This document shows positions 1 to 5,539 of a DNA stretch of 7,440 bases, piece by piece; within the stretch, counting starts at the first letter, position 1, and the number at the start of each line of letters is the position of its first letter. The stretch lies in contig JALQUQ010000127.1 of assembly GCA_023263735.1 (NCBI GenBank), positions 1 to 7,440 of the forward strand, written 5' to 3'. Origin of the DNA: Paracoccaceae bacterium. Lineage in GTDB: Bacteria; Pseudomonadota; Alphaproteobacteria; Rhodobacterales; Rhodobacteraceae. A model generated the notes under the pieces. It saw only the letters and a program-made list of their open reading frames with translations. It ran no database searches and had not been told where the DNA came from. The translations under genes and the position numbers were made by a program.

Positions 1-185
1 GTCTCGACCTGCTGCTGCGGGAACTGACGCTCGACGCGTCATTTATCAGCAACTTCGACGACCTGCCGATACCGTTCCGCGCGACGCCGTTCAGGCATCT
101 GCCCCGCCGACCCGATCCAGCGCCGCCAAGAACCGCGAGAGCAGCGCCGTCGGCTGAACCCCCGCCAAAAGCGATGTGCCAATGA
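1..185 (+). pseudogene. Truncated patatin-like phospholipase fragment (enters from the left edge)
   Basis: An open frame beginning at base 3 reads LDLLLRELTLDAS, then FISNFDDLPIPFRA, up to about base 83. The FD-x-LPIPFRA stretch resembles the middle of bacterial patatin/RssA-like serine hydrolases, where it is normally followed by a VATDL-type segment and the rest of the domain, including the catalytic Asp. Here the frame instead continues as a proline- and arginine-rich tail that lies antisense to the LysR gene and stops at 183-185. The tail looks like a shadow of the LysR 3' end, not patatin sequence. The likely reading is a patatin-like gene cut off at roughly bases 83-90, leaving a broken gene convergent with the LysR gene. 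The catalytic G-x-S-x-G would lie outside the window. The match is by eye on about 27 residues, so an unrelated protein ending here is possible. Confidence 0.45.
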
Positions 186-1296
186 CGCGGGTCGCGTCGG
201 TCAGCGGCAGGTCAAGCGTGGTCAACAACCCTTGGCGAAGCTCATAATCCACCTGTCTGGGGGAAATGATCGACACCGCGTCCGATGCCAAAAGCACCCC
301 CCGCAGCGCCACCAATGAGCCGGTTTCGATATAACCCCGGTCGCCGCCACCTCCGACCACGCGATCAAAGACCCCCCGGGCCGGGCTATCCTTGCGCGGC
401 AAGACCCAAGGGAATTTCAGCAAATCTGCGGGCGCAACCCGCCCCTGCCCCAGCGGATGCCCGGCGCGCGCGACGATGGCCAGACTGTCCAGAAAGAGCG
501 GTTGTTCCGTGACGCCCTGTCCGCAATCCTTACCCCGCAGGGCGCCGACGATCACGTCACAGGCCCCGGTCCGAAGGCTGCGGATCAGACTCGAATAGGT
601 GCCATCCAGAATTTCGATCTTGGCATCGGGAAAGGCCTGCATGACCTGCACCACCGCCTCGGGCACCAGCCGCGTGCGCGACAGCGGCAGCGTGCCAATG
701 ACGATACGCCCGTCAAACACCCCTGCCATTTCGCGCAACTCTTCATGGGCCAACGCGATTTCCTTGAGCGCCAGGGCCGAGAATTGGGCCACCGTCTCGC
801 CGGCCGGGGTCAGACGCAAATTGTGCTGAACGCCTTCGAACAGGGGCAGGCCAAGAATATGTTCGATCTCGCGCGCTGCGCGCTGCACGGCGGGTTCGGT
901 TTGCCCCAGACGGCGCGCCGCCGCAGAAAAACTGCCCGCCTCGGCATAGGTTGACAGCGCGCGCAATTGGGCGGCCGTCGCATGGCGTTCCAGACTGCCC
1001 CCCGGCTGCCCGCGCCCCCGCGCCGCGACGCGACGCGCCGCCTCGCCCAGATGCGCCATGGCCCGCAGGCTTCGGTTGTTGACGATCACCCCGGCCGGTG
1101 TCGGCTCGATCCGACCGGGCGAGCGGTTGAGGAGCCGCTGGTTGAACAGCTTTTCCAGCCGCGCTACCGCCTGAGACGCGGCCGGTTGGCTGACATGAAC
1201 CACATCGGACGCCATGGTCAGCGACCCAAGACGCACCGCCGCCTCAAACAGCCGAAGGTGCCGCAGGTTCGGCAGATCATCGGGCGGTTCAGCCAT
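91..1296 (-). CDS. LysR-type transcriptional regulator with two tandem HTH domains
   Basis: Predicted cytoplasmic transcription factor that probably controls the TRAP transporter operon in which it is the last gene. Residues about 10-70 form a LysR winged HTH (FEAAVRLGSLTMAS, then SQPAASQAVARLE, ending EPTPAG). Residues about 107-168 form a second one (YAEAGSFSAAARRLG, then TEPAVQRAAREIE, ending RLTPAGETV). A linker of some 35 residues separates them. Residues about 195-395 look like the periplasmic-binding-protein-type effector domain (RIVIGTLPLSR, GACDVIVGALR). The length of 401 residues, against about 300 for ordinary LysR proteins, is explained by the extra HTH. The second HTH has TEPAVQRA where SQPAVS is usual, so it may have diverged in DNA binding. 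The ATG lies 9 bp after the dctM stop. A G-rich stretch in the end of dctM is about 12 bases upstream, a poorly spaced ribosome site, so translation may depend on coupling to dctM. The effector is unknown. Confidence 0.93.
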   Translation of the reverse strand: MAEPPDDLPNLRHLRLFEAAVRLGSLTMASDVVHVSQPAASQAVARLEKLFNQRLLNRSPGRIEPTPAGVIVNNRSLRAMAHLGEAARRVAARGRGQPGGSLERHATAAQLRALSTYAEAGSFSAAARRLGQTEPAVQRAAREIEHILGLPLFEGVQHNLRLTPAGETVAQFSALALKEIALAHEELREMAGVFDGRIVIGTLPLSRTRLVPEAVVQVMQAFPDAKIEILDGTYSSLIRSLRTGACDVIVGALRGKDCGQGVTEQPLFLDSLAIVARAGHPLGQGRVAPADLLKFPWVLPRKDSPARGVFDRVVGGGGDRGYIETGSLVALRGVLLASDAVSIISPRQVDYELRQGLLTTLDLPLTDATRVIGTSLLAGVQPTALLSRFLAALDRVGGADA

Positions 1297-1305
1297 TGGC
1301 GGACA

Positions 1306-2616
1306 TTACCCCGCCCCAAGCATCGTATTGGGCAGCATCAGGGCCAGATCGGGCCACAGGATCAACAGCACAACCAACGCGATCATGGCCATCAGAAATG
1401 GCCAGACGCCGCGAAAGATTTCCGACATATCAACATGAGGGGCGACCGATTTCACGATAAACACGTTGATGCCAACCGGAGGGGTAATCAACCCCATTTC
1501 CAGCATCACCACCACAACCACCCCAAACCAGATCGGATCGAACCCAAGGCCGGTAATCACCGGAAAGAAGATCGGCATGGTCAACACCAACATGGCATAG
1601 CCTTCCATAAAGCAGCCAAGGATCAGGTAGGTGCACAGAATCACGAGCACGATCCCGATCGGCCCCAAGGGCAACGCCGTCAGCCAGTTCCCCACCATCG
1701 TGGGCACGTGGCTTAGCGCAAGGAACGGGCCGAACACATGGGCCCCGATCAAGACCAGCATCACCACGGCAGTGGTCGAAACGCTGTCGGTCAGGGCGGC
1801 CCACAGGCCCTTGAGGCTGAGATGTCGGGTCAGCAAGCCGTACAATATGGCCAACAATGCGCCGATGCCCGCAGCCTCGGTCGGGGAAAAGATACCGCCG
1901 TAAATGCCGCCGATCGTGACGGCGACCAGACCGATCAGGGGGAAAGAACCAAGGGTTGCCGTCATTCGCTGGCCCCAGCTTGCCTTTGGCCCTTTGGGGC
2001 CCAATGCCGGGTTCAGCGTGGTCAAGATCAGGATGGTCAGGATGAACAGCCCCATCAGCACAAGCCCCGGCACCACACCCGCCAGAAAAAGCCGCCCGAT
2101 GGATTGCTGGGTCAAAATGGCATAGAGCACAAAGCCGGTGGAGGGCGGGATCAAAATCCCAAGGGTTCCCCCGGCAGCCACGGCGCCGCAGGACAAGCGG
2201 TGCGAATAGCGAAACCGCTCCATCTCGCCCAAAGCGACGCGCCCCATGGTGAGGGCCGAGGCGACGGACGATCCCGACAGGGCCGCAAATCCGCCTGAGC
2301 CCACCACAGTGGCCGAGGCAAGCCCCCCGCGCCAATGCCCGATCCAGGAATAGGCCGCGTCGTAGAGCCTGCGGCTCATCCCCGACTCTGTCGCGACATT
2401 GCCCATCAGAATGAACAGGGGGATAACCAGCAAATCGGCGCTGGATGCCAAGGAAAACGTCTCGGACGACAGATAGGATAGCGCCACAGTCGGGTTGCGC
2501 AGAACCGAGACCCCCACCAGACCAACGGTGAACATGGCAATGGCCACAGGAACACGCAGGGCCAGCATGATCAAAAGGATTGCCAAGCCCACAAGGCCAA
2601 TCATTTCGGGGGTCAT
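1306..2616 (-). CDS. dctM: TRAP transporter large permease subunit (DctM family)
   Basis: Large inner-membrane subunit of a tripartite ATP-independent periplasmic transporter. It forms the solute translocation channel, normally driven by a sodium or proton gradient. The 436-residue protein is almost entirely hydrophobic with about 12 predicted membrane segments. It shows family signatures: VIPLFILMGNVATESG near 64-79, GSGGFAALSGSSVASA near 106-121, GTLGILIPPST near 150-160, GIFSPTEAAGIGA near 241-253 and MGLITPPVGINVFIV near 374-388. The frame is open upstream to 2784, but the chosen ATG at 2616 gives the usual DctM N-terminus and length; the extra 56 residues would be antisense-like, hydrophilic and read through dctQ. 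Its ATG overlaps the dctQ stop as ATGA, suggesting translational coupling. The two membrane subunits are therefore made together, as expected for a QM complex. Confidence 0.96.
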   Translation of the reverse strand: MTPEMIGLVGLAILLIMLALRVPVAIAMFTVGLVGVSVLRNPTVALSYLSSETFSLASSADLLVIPLFILMGNVATESGMSRRLYDAAYSWIGHWRGGLASATVVGSGGFAALSGSSVASALTMGRVALGEMERFRYSHRLSCGAVAAGGTLGILIPPSTGFVLYAILTQQSIGRLFLAGVVPGLVLMGLFILTILILTTLNPALGPKGPKASWGQRMTATLGSFPLIGLVAVTIGGIYGGIFSPTEAAGIGALLAILYGLLTRHLSLKGLWAALTDSVSTTAVVMLVLIGAHVFGPFLALSHVPTMVGNWLTALPLGPIGIVLVILCTYLILGCFMEGYAMLVLTMPIFFPVITGLGFDPIWFGVVVVVMLEMGLITPPVGINVFIVKSVAPHVDMSEIFRGVWPFLMAMIALVVLLILWPDLALMLPNTMLGAG

Positions 2617-3107
2617 GCGTTCGACTTTCCGGTCAGGGCAAGGATGCCGCGCAGGATCATCGACGCGGCACAGATCAGGGACAGCGCCGTCATCGCCATC
2701 AGAAAGGGCGCGCGGGGCAGATAAAGGATATTGGTCGACATCCGCAGCATTCGGGCCAGATCCACCGCGATCCACAATTGCCATGCGATCAACAGAAAAA
2801 TCACCGCGCCCAGCAGATGCGCAACGATGGTCAACACATGGTTCACGCGATCGGAGAATTTGGATTCCAGCAAATCCACGGCAATATGGGCGCCTTTGCG
2901 GTGGGCCAGCGCCATACCGCCAAAGACCACAAACAAGGCCGCCATCGAAACAATGTCACGTGCACCGTAGAGGGGCGCGTTGAATACGCGCCCCACCACA
3001 TCTATCGCGGTGACAGCCAGCGCCACCAGCAGGCCCAAAGCCCCCGACAAGGCCGCAAGGTCGATCAGTAAATCGGTCGCACGAACGACCCGTCGGAGAG
3101 TCTGCAT
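2613..3107 (-). CDS. dctQ: TRAP transporter small permease subunit (DctQ family)
   Basis: Small inner-membrane subunit that pairs with DctM and is needed for TRAP transport. The 164-residue protein has four hydrophobic segments at about residues 13-37, 50-68, 92-113 and 132-155, the standard DctQ topology. The loop after the second segment carries HRKGAHIAVDLL (69-80), which matches the conserved R-x-x-HI-x-VD region of the family. The start ATG is preceded by AAGGGCGG about 9 bases upstream, an acceptable ribosome site, and lies 15 bp after the dctP stop. The last codons overlap the dctM start by 4 bp. The length is typical, and no truncation or fusion to DctM is seen. Confidence 0.94.
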   Translation of the reverse strand: MQTLRRVVRATDLLIDLAALSGALGLLVALAVTAIDVVGRVFNAPLYGARDIVSMAALFVVFGGMALAHRKGAHIAVDLLESKFSDRVNHVLTIVAHLLGAVIFLLIAWQLWIAVDLARMLRMSTNILYLPRAPFLMAMTALSLICAASMILRGILALTGKSNA

Positions 3108-3122
3108 CTGGGCCGCCCTTGG

Positions 3123-4130
3123 TTATTTGCCGATCATCGCCGCCCGCACGGCCGAGGCCGGCAGACCTTGGCCATCCAGATCGGCGATAACCTTGTCGGT
3201 CACGACGGTCGTCAAGGCGTTGAACGGCGCAGCTTCCTCAGCCGTCAGGTCGATCACGACTTTGGACGGATCGGCCCGCAAAGCCTCCATCGTTTCGGTG
3301 GCACGCTGGTTCCAGCCCGCCTCGCCCGAGGCCGAAATGACCGGACCGCGCACCTTGTCGATGGCGGCCTTTTGCGCATCGCTCAGACCCTGATAGCGGG
3401 CTTCGTTCATCACGACATAGAACAAGATGTTTCCAAGGCTGGCCCCGGTCGTATAGGTGCGCGCCACTTCGTCGATCTTGAAGTCATGAATGGCCGACCC
3501 ACCCGTCATGATCCCGTCGATCAGGCCGGTCTGAAGCGCATTATACATCTCGTTTGCCGGCATCTGCACCGGGGTCGCCCCCAAAGCTTCGATCACCTGC
3601 GCCGGGAAGGCACCGGACACGCGGATCTTCAGGCCCTTGATGTCGTCGGGCACGCGGACTTCCTTGTCCTTCATGATCAAAACGTTGGGCTCGGACGTCC
3701 ACAGCGCAACGGCACGGGTGCCGGGGAATTCGCCGGTCAGGTACTGGTCATAGACGCGCCACATCGCCTCATAGCCCTTGCCAACACCTGCCGCATCGAC
3801 CACGCCGGGCAGTTCGATGATCATCGAAAGCGGGAATTGCTGGCTGTTATAGCCCGCCAACCCCCAAGCCATATCGGCCACGCCCTGCACCACGCGGGCA
3901 TATTGTTCGACCGGGCCCGGTCCAAGTTCACCACCCGGATAGACGCGCACAGACAGATCCCCGCCCGAGGCCTCTCCAAGGGCCGCCGTCAAAGGCTCGA
4001 CCACCGAAGAGGTGATGATATGCGCGGGCGGCACAAAGTGAGCAAAGCTCAGTTCTTCCGACATGGCAAAGCTTGCGCTCATCGTAACCAGCGTCGCCGA
4101 CGCCAGCAGACGTTTAAACACGGTCTTCAT
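3123..4130 (-). CDS. dctP: TRAP transporter periplasmic solute-binding protein (DctP family)
   Basis: Periplasmic receptor that captures the solute and delivers it to the DctQM membrane complex. The mature protein begins after a Sec signal peptide: basic MKTVFKR, a hydrophobic core, and cleavage probably near SASFA (about residue 22). Family features are FAHFVPPAHII near 29-39, VRVYPGGELG near 61-70, and GLKIRVSGA near 167-174. That last stretch contains Arg170, at the position of the conserved arginine that salt-bridges the carboxylate of the ligand in most studied TRAP receptors. ALQTGLIDG near 198-206 also fits. The 335-residue length is normal. The frame stays open to 4262, but the ATG at 4130 was chosen because it has GGAGG 5 bases upstream and starts the signal peptide. 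It is first in the dctP-dctQ-dctM-lysR operon. The ligand is probably an organic acid, but nothing here identifies it. Confidence 0.95.
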   Translation of the reverse strand: MKTVFKRLLASATLVTMSASFAMSEELSFAHFVPPAHIITSSVVEPLTAALGEASGGDLSVRVYPGGELGPGPVEQYARVVQGVADMAWGLAGYNSQQFPLSMIIELPGVVDAAGVGKGYEAMWRVYDQYLTGEFPGTRAVALWTSEPNVLIMKDKEVRVPDDIKGLKIRVSGAFPAQVIEALGATPVQMPANEMYNALQTGLIDGIMTGGSAIHDFKIDEVARTYTTGASLGNILFYVVMNEARYQGLSDAQKAAIDKVRGPVISASGEAGWNQRATETMEALRADPSKVVIDLTAEEAAPFNALTTVVTDKVIADLDGQGLPASAVRAAMIGK

Positions 4131-4140
4131 GGATTCCTCC
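4131..4140 (-). promoter_or_regulatory. Strong ribosome binding site of dctP
   Basis: On the - strand GGAGG (4140-4136) is followed by a 5-base spacer and the ATG ending at 4130. It is the best Shine-Dalgarno match in the window. It decides the dctP start against the longer open frame reaching 4262. A strong site on the receptor gene, with weaker ones on the membrane subunits, fits the excess of binding protein usual in binding-protein-dependent transporters. Confidence 0.8.
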
Positions 4141-4312
4141 CATTGGTCCCCGATGACACGGCCCCGGGCCGCACGTTTCCCCTTCCCTTTCTGTGTCCCA
4201 AGGAACAGCTTGACCGCGGCTTTGTCGGCGGCTTTCCAAAAGCTTATGCCGTCTTTCGTCAAAACAGGCCTTAGGCCAAGTCGGGATGGATACGAAGAAA
4301 CTTGTTCTTTCC

Positions 4313-4327
4313 TTGGCTTGTGACCAA
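4313..4327. promoter_or_regulatory. Candidate LysR-type operator (TTGG-N7-CCAA)
   Basis: The 15-base element TTGGCTTGTGACCAA is an exact inverted repeat with 4-base arms and a 7-base centre. It contains the T-N11-A pattern of LysR-family binding sites. It lies 183 bases upstream of the dctP start in the only long intergenic region beside the operon. The LysR-type regulator encoded at the end of the same operon is the obvious candidate to bind it, possibly for autoregulation. The arms are short and such motifs occur by chance, so this remains a hypothesis. Confidence 0.35.
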
Positions 4328-4423
4328 TTCAAACGCTGGCAAGCAGATAAGCATTGGTAACACCCCCCTGATTTTTCGGGCCACCTGCCCCGTATCGAAC
4401 AAAGTCAGCCATTCGCAAAGTTA

Positions 4424-4451
4424 TTGATAAGGGGGCATTTCTTCGTAAACT
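4424..4451 (+). promoter_or_regulatory. Candidate sigma-70 type promoter of the transglycosylase gene
   Basis: TTGATA at 4424-4429 (five of six bases of TTGACA) is followed after 16 bases by TAAACT at 4446-4451 (four of six of TATAAT). Transcription would begin near 4458, giving a leader of about 20 bases that includes the GAGGT ribosome site at 4469-4473 before the ATG at 4480. The position is right for the gene. The -10 match is only moderate. Confidence 0.4.
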
Positions 4452-4479
4452 GTGCCGAAACAGGCTTTGAGGTTGATAA

Positions 4480-5286
4480 ATGCTTTTCCCCAGACGATTT
4501 GCTGCAGCGTTGACAGTTTCGATGCTTTGGCTTTCCACCCCCGCCCTTGCGGCAAGCTGTTCCGACACCGGCGGCAAATATGAGGCGTGGAAGTCCGAAT
4601 TCGCCCCCGAGGCACGGGCCGCAGGCGTGGGAGAGCGGGGGCTGGCCGCTCTGATGGGGTCCAGCTATTCAAAGGCAACCATTTCGGCAGACCGCAATCA
4701 GAAAAGCTTTAAATATTCGCTCGACAAGTTCCTGCAGGTGCGGGGGGCCGAGGTCATTGTCAAACAAGGGCGGTCCCGCAAGGCCAAGAATGCCCAGATG
4801 ATGGCGGCGATCGAGGCCAAATATGGCGTTCCCGCGGGCGTCATCATCGCCATTCATGGCATGGAAACCGGCTTTGGCAGCTTTATGGGGGACACCAATG
4901 TCGTGTCGGCCATTGCAACGCTGGCCTATGATTGCCGCCGCACCGAATTTTTCACGCCGCATTTGGTGGCCGCGCTGAAGTTGGTCGATCAGGGTGTGAT
5001 CACAACCAAATCCGTCGGCGCCAAGCATGGCGAGCTTGGCCATACCCAATTCCTCCCCGGCAACGCGCTGGCCTTTGGGGTGGATGGCAATGGTGACGGC
5101 AAGATCGACCTGACCAACATGGCCGACGCCCTGTCCTCGACCGCCAATTTCCTGCGTCAAAAGGGCTGGAAACCCGGCGCGGGCTTTCAGGAAGGCGAGC
5201 CGAACTTTGCCGTGATCAAGGAATGGAACGCCGCCACCGTTTATCAGCAGGCAATTGCGATCATGGGAAAAAGAATCGACGGCTAA
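4480..5286 (+). CDS. Secreted lytic murein transglycosylase, MltB/Slt35-like (SLT_2 domain)
   Basis: Predicted periplasmic enzyme that cleaves the beta-1,4 MurNAc-GlcNAc bond of peptidoglycan to give 1,6-anhydro-MurNAc ends. Residues 1-25 are a signal peptide (MLFPRR, hydrophobic core, PALAA). The catalytic domain runs from about 33 to 265. IHGMETGFGSFMG (125-137) contains the expected catalytic Glu129. TLAYDCRRTEFF (147-158), GELGHTQFLP (184-193) and STANFLRQKGW (220-230) are family motifs. DGNGDGKID at 202-210 is an EF-hand-like calcium loop at the place where E. coli Slt35 has one. Cys27 and Cys152 could form a disulfide. The residues before Cys27 (AAS) are a poor lipobox, so the enzyme is probably soluble, not a lipoprotein. 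At 268 residues it lacks the C-terminal peptidoglycan-binding domain of many relatives. GAGGT lies 6 bases before the ATG. Its neighbours suggest a stand-alone gene. Confidence 0.93.
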   Translation: MLFPRRFAAALTVSMLWLSTPALAASCSDTGGKYEAWKSEFAPEARAAGVGERGLAALMGSSYSKATISADRNQKSFKYSLDKFLQVRGAEVIVKQGRSRKAKNAQMMAAIEAKYGVPAGVIIAIHGMETGFGSFMGDTNVVSAIATLAYDCRRTEFFTPHLVAALKLVDQGVITTKSVGAKHGELGHTQFLPGNALAFGVDGNGDGKIDLTNMADALSSTANFLRQKGWKPGAGFQEGEPNFAVIKEWNAATVYQQAIAIMGKRIDG

Positions 5287-5349
5287 GTCAAAAAACTTGC
5301 CGATCCCCCCTTGCGCTTGGGCGCTGTGTCTCGTAATCACCGCGCCAGT

Positions 5350-5424
5350 GGCCCGTTCGTCTATCGGTTAGGACACCAGGTTTTCAACCTGGGAAGAGGG
5401 GTTCGACTCCCCTACGGGCTGCCA
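5350..5424 (+). tRNA. tRNA-Glu (anticodon UUC), CCA encoded
   Basis: The 75 bases fold as a full cloverleaf. The acceptor stem is GGCCCGT with ACGGGCT. The anticodon stem CCAGG/CCTGG holds the loop TTTTCAA, with anticodon TTC at 5383-5385. The T arm is AGGGG-TTCGACT-CCCCT, followed by discriminator G5421 and CCA at 5422-5424. The D arm contains GGTTAGGAC. It decodes GAA/GAG and, in alphaproteobacteria, would also supply Glu-tRNA for tetrapyrrole synthesis by the C5 route where present. The first acceptor pair is G1-U72, a wobble. The upstream 63 bases contain only a weak promoter-like pair (TTGCGC at 5311 and TAATCA at 5334), so its promoter is not certain. It is a single tRNA gene with no other RNA gene beside it. 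Confidence 0.97.
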
Positions 5425-5505
5425 CTTCCAGACATTGTCGAACGGTTCAAAGCGCAGGACGGAACGGTCCTTTGTGTGCTGATCGGCGCGCCATCGGGCG
5501 TGCAT

Positions 5506-5529
5506 GCCCACCGCCCAAAGGGGGTGGGC
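5506..5529. terminator. Strong stem-loop between tRNA-Glu and the MYG1-family gene, possible shared terminator
   Basis: GCCCACC (5506-5512), a bulged G, and CCC (5514-5516) pair with GGG (5520-5522) and GGTGGGC (5523-5529) around an AAA loop. That gives ten GC-rich pairs in the gap between the + strand tRNA and the - strand gene that converge here. Neither side has a clear run of T after the stem, so a classical intrinsic terminator is not proven. The convergent location is the main support for a terminating role in one or both directions. Confidence 0.4.
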
Positions 5530-5539
5530 CTTGTGCGCT

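Larger units (their letters stand above)
4131..4479. other. Divergent intergenic region between dctP and the transglycosylase gene
   Basis: This 349-bp stretch separates two genes read away from each other and must hold the promoters of both. It is more AT-rich from about 4255 to 4480 than the coding sequence around it. Apart from the operator and promoter candidates listed separately, it has an imperfect palindrome at 4294-4311 (GAAGAAAC facing GTTCTTTC) and the short arms GGCC-TTA-GGCC at 4267-4277. ACCAAT at 4323-4328 and ATTGGT at 4353-4358 form a wider inverted pair. Short open frames here (for example - strand 4114-4332) lack ribosome sites and protein-like composition, so I regard the region as non-coding. 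A convincing dctP promoter was not found by eye; its leader could exceed 100 bases. Confidence 0.7.

Noticed and set aside
967..1716. Long + strand open frame of 249 codons opposite lysR and dctM, rich in His, Gln and Arg
   Set aside because: It is antisense to two well-supported genes. The composition is typical of a shadow frame in GC-rich DNA, and it has no recognisable domain.
1430..2335. - strand open frame of 301 codons inside dctM in another frame
   Set aside because: It is a shadow of the dctM coding sequence, with a Cys-, Arg- and His-rich composition and no domain.
2617..2784. Upstream extension of dctM to an ATG at 2784
   Set aside because: It would read through dctQ in another frame, add 56 hydrophilic residues foreign to the family, and ignore the ATGA overlap that gives the normal DctM length.
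3168..4274. Long + strand open frame of 368 codons opposite dctP
   Set aside because: It is fully antisense to the dctP gene, which has a signal peptide, family motifs and a strong ribosome site. Its translation resembles no protein family I know.
4114..4332. Small - strand open frame of 72 codons in the dctP leader
   Set aside because: It overlaps the dctP start, has no ribosome site or protein-like pattern, and reads through the likely regulatory region.
4555..4563. Possible lipoprotein cysteine (Cys27) in the transglycosylase
   Set aside because: The preceding residues AAS do not give the usual Leu at -3, and PALAA is a good ordinary signal peptidase site; Cys27 more likely pairs with Cys152.
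5313..5324. GCGC-TTGG-GCGC hairpin after the transglycosylase gene as a terminator
   Set aside because: The stem has only four pairs and no T run follows. It could equally be part of the tRNA promoter region.
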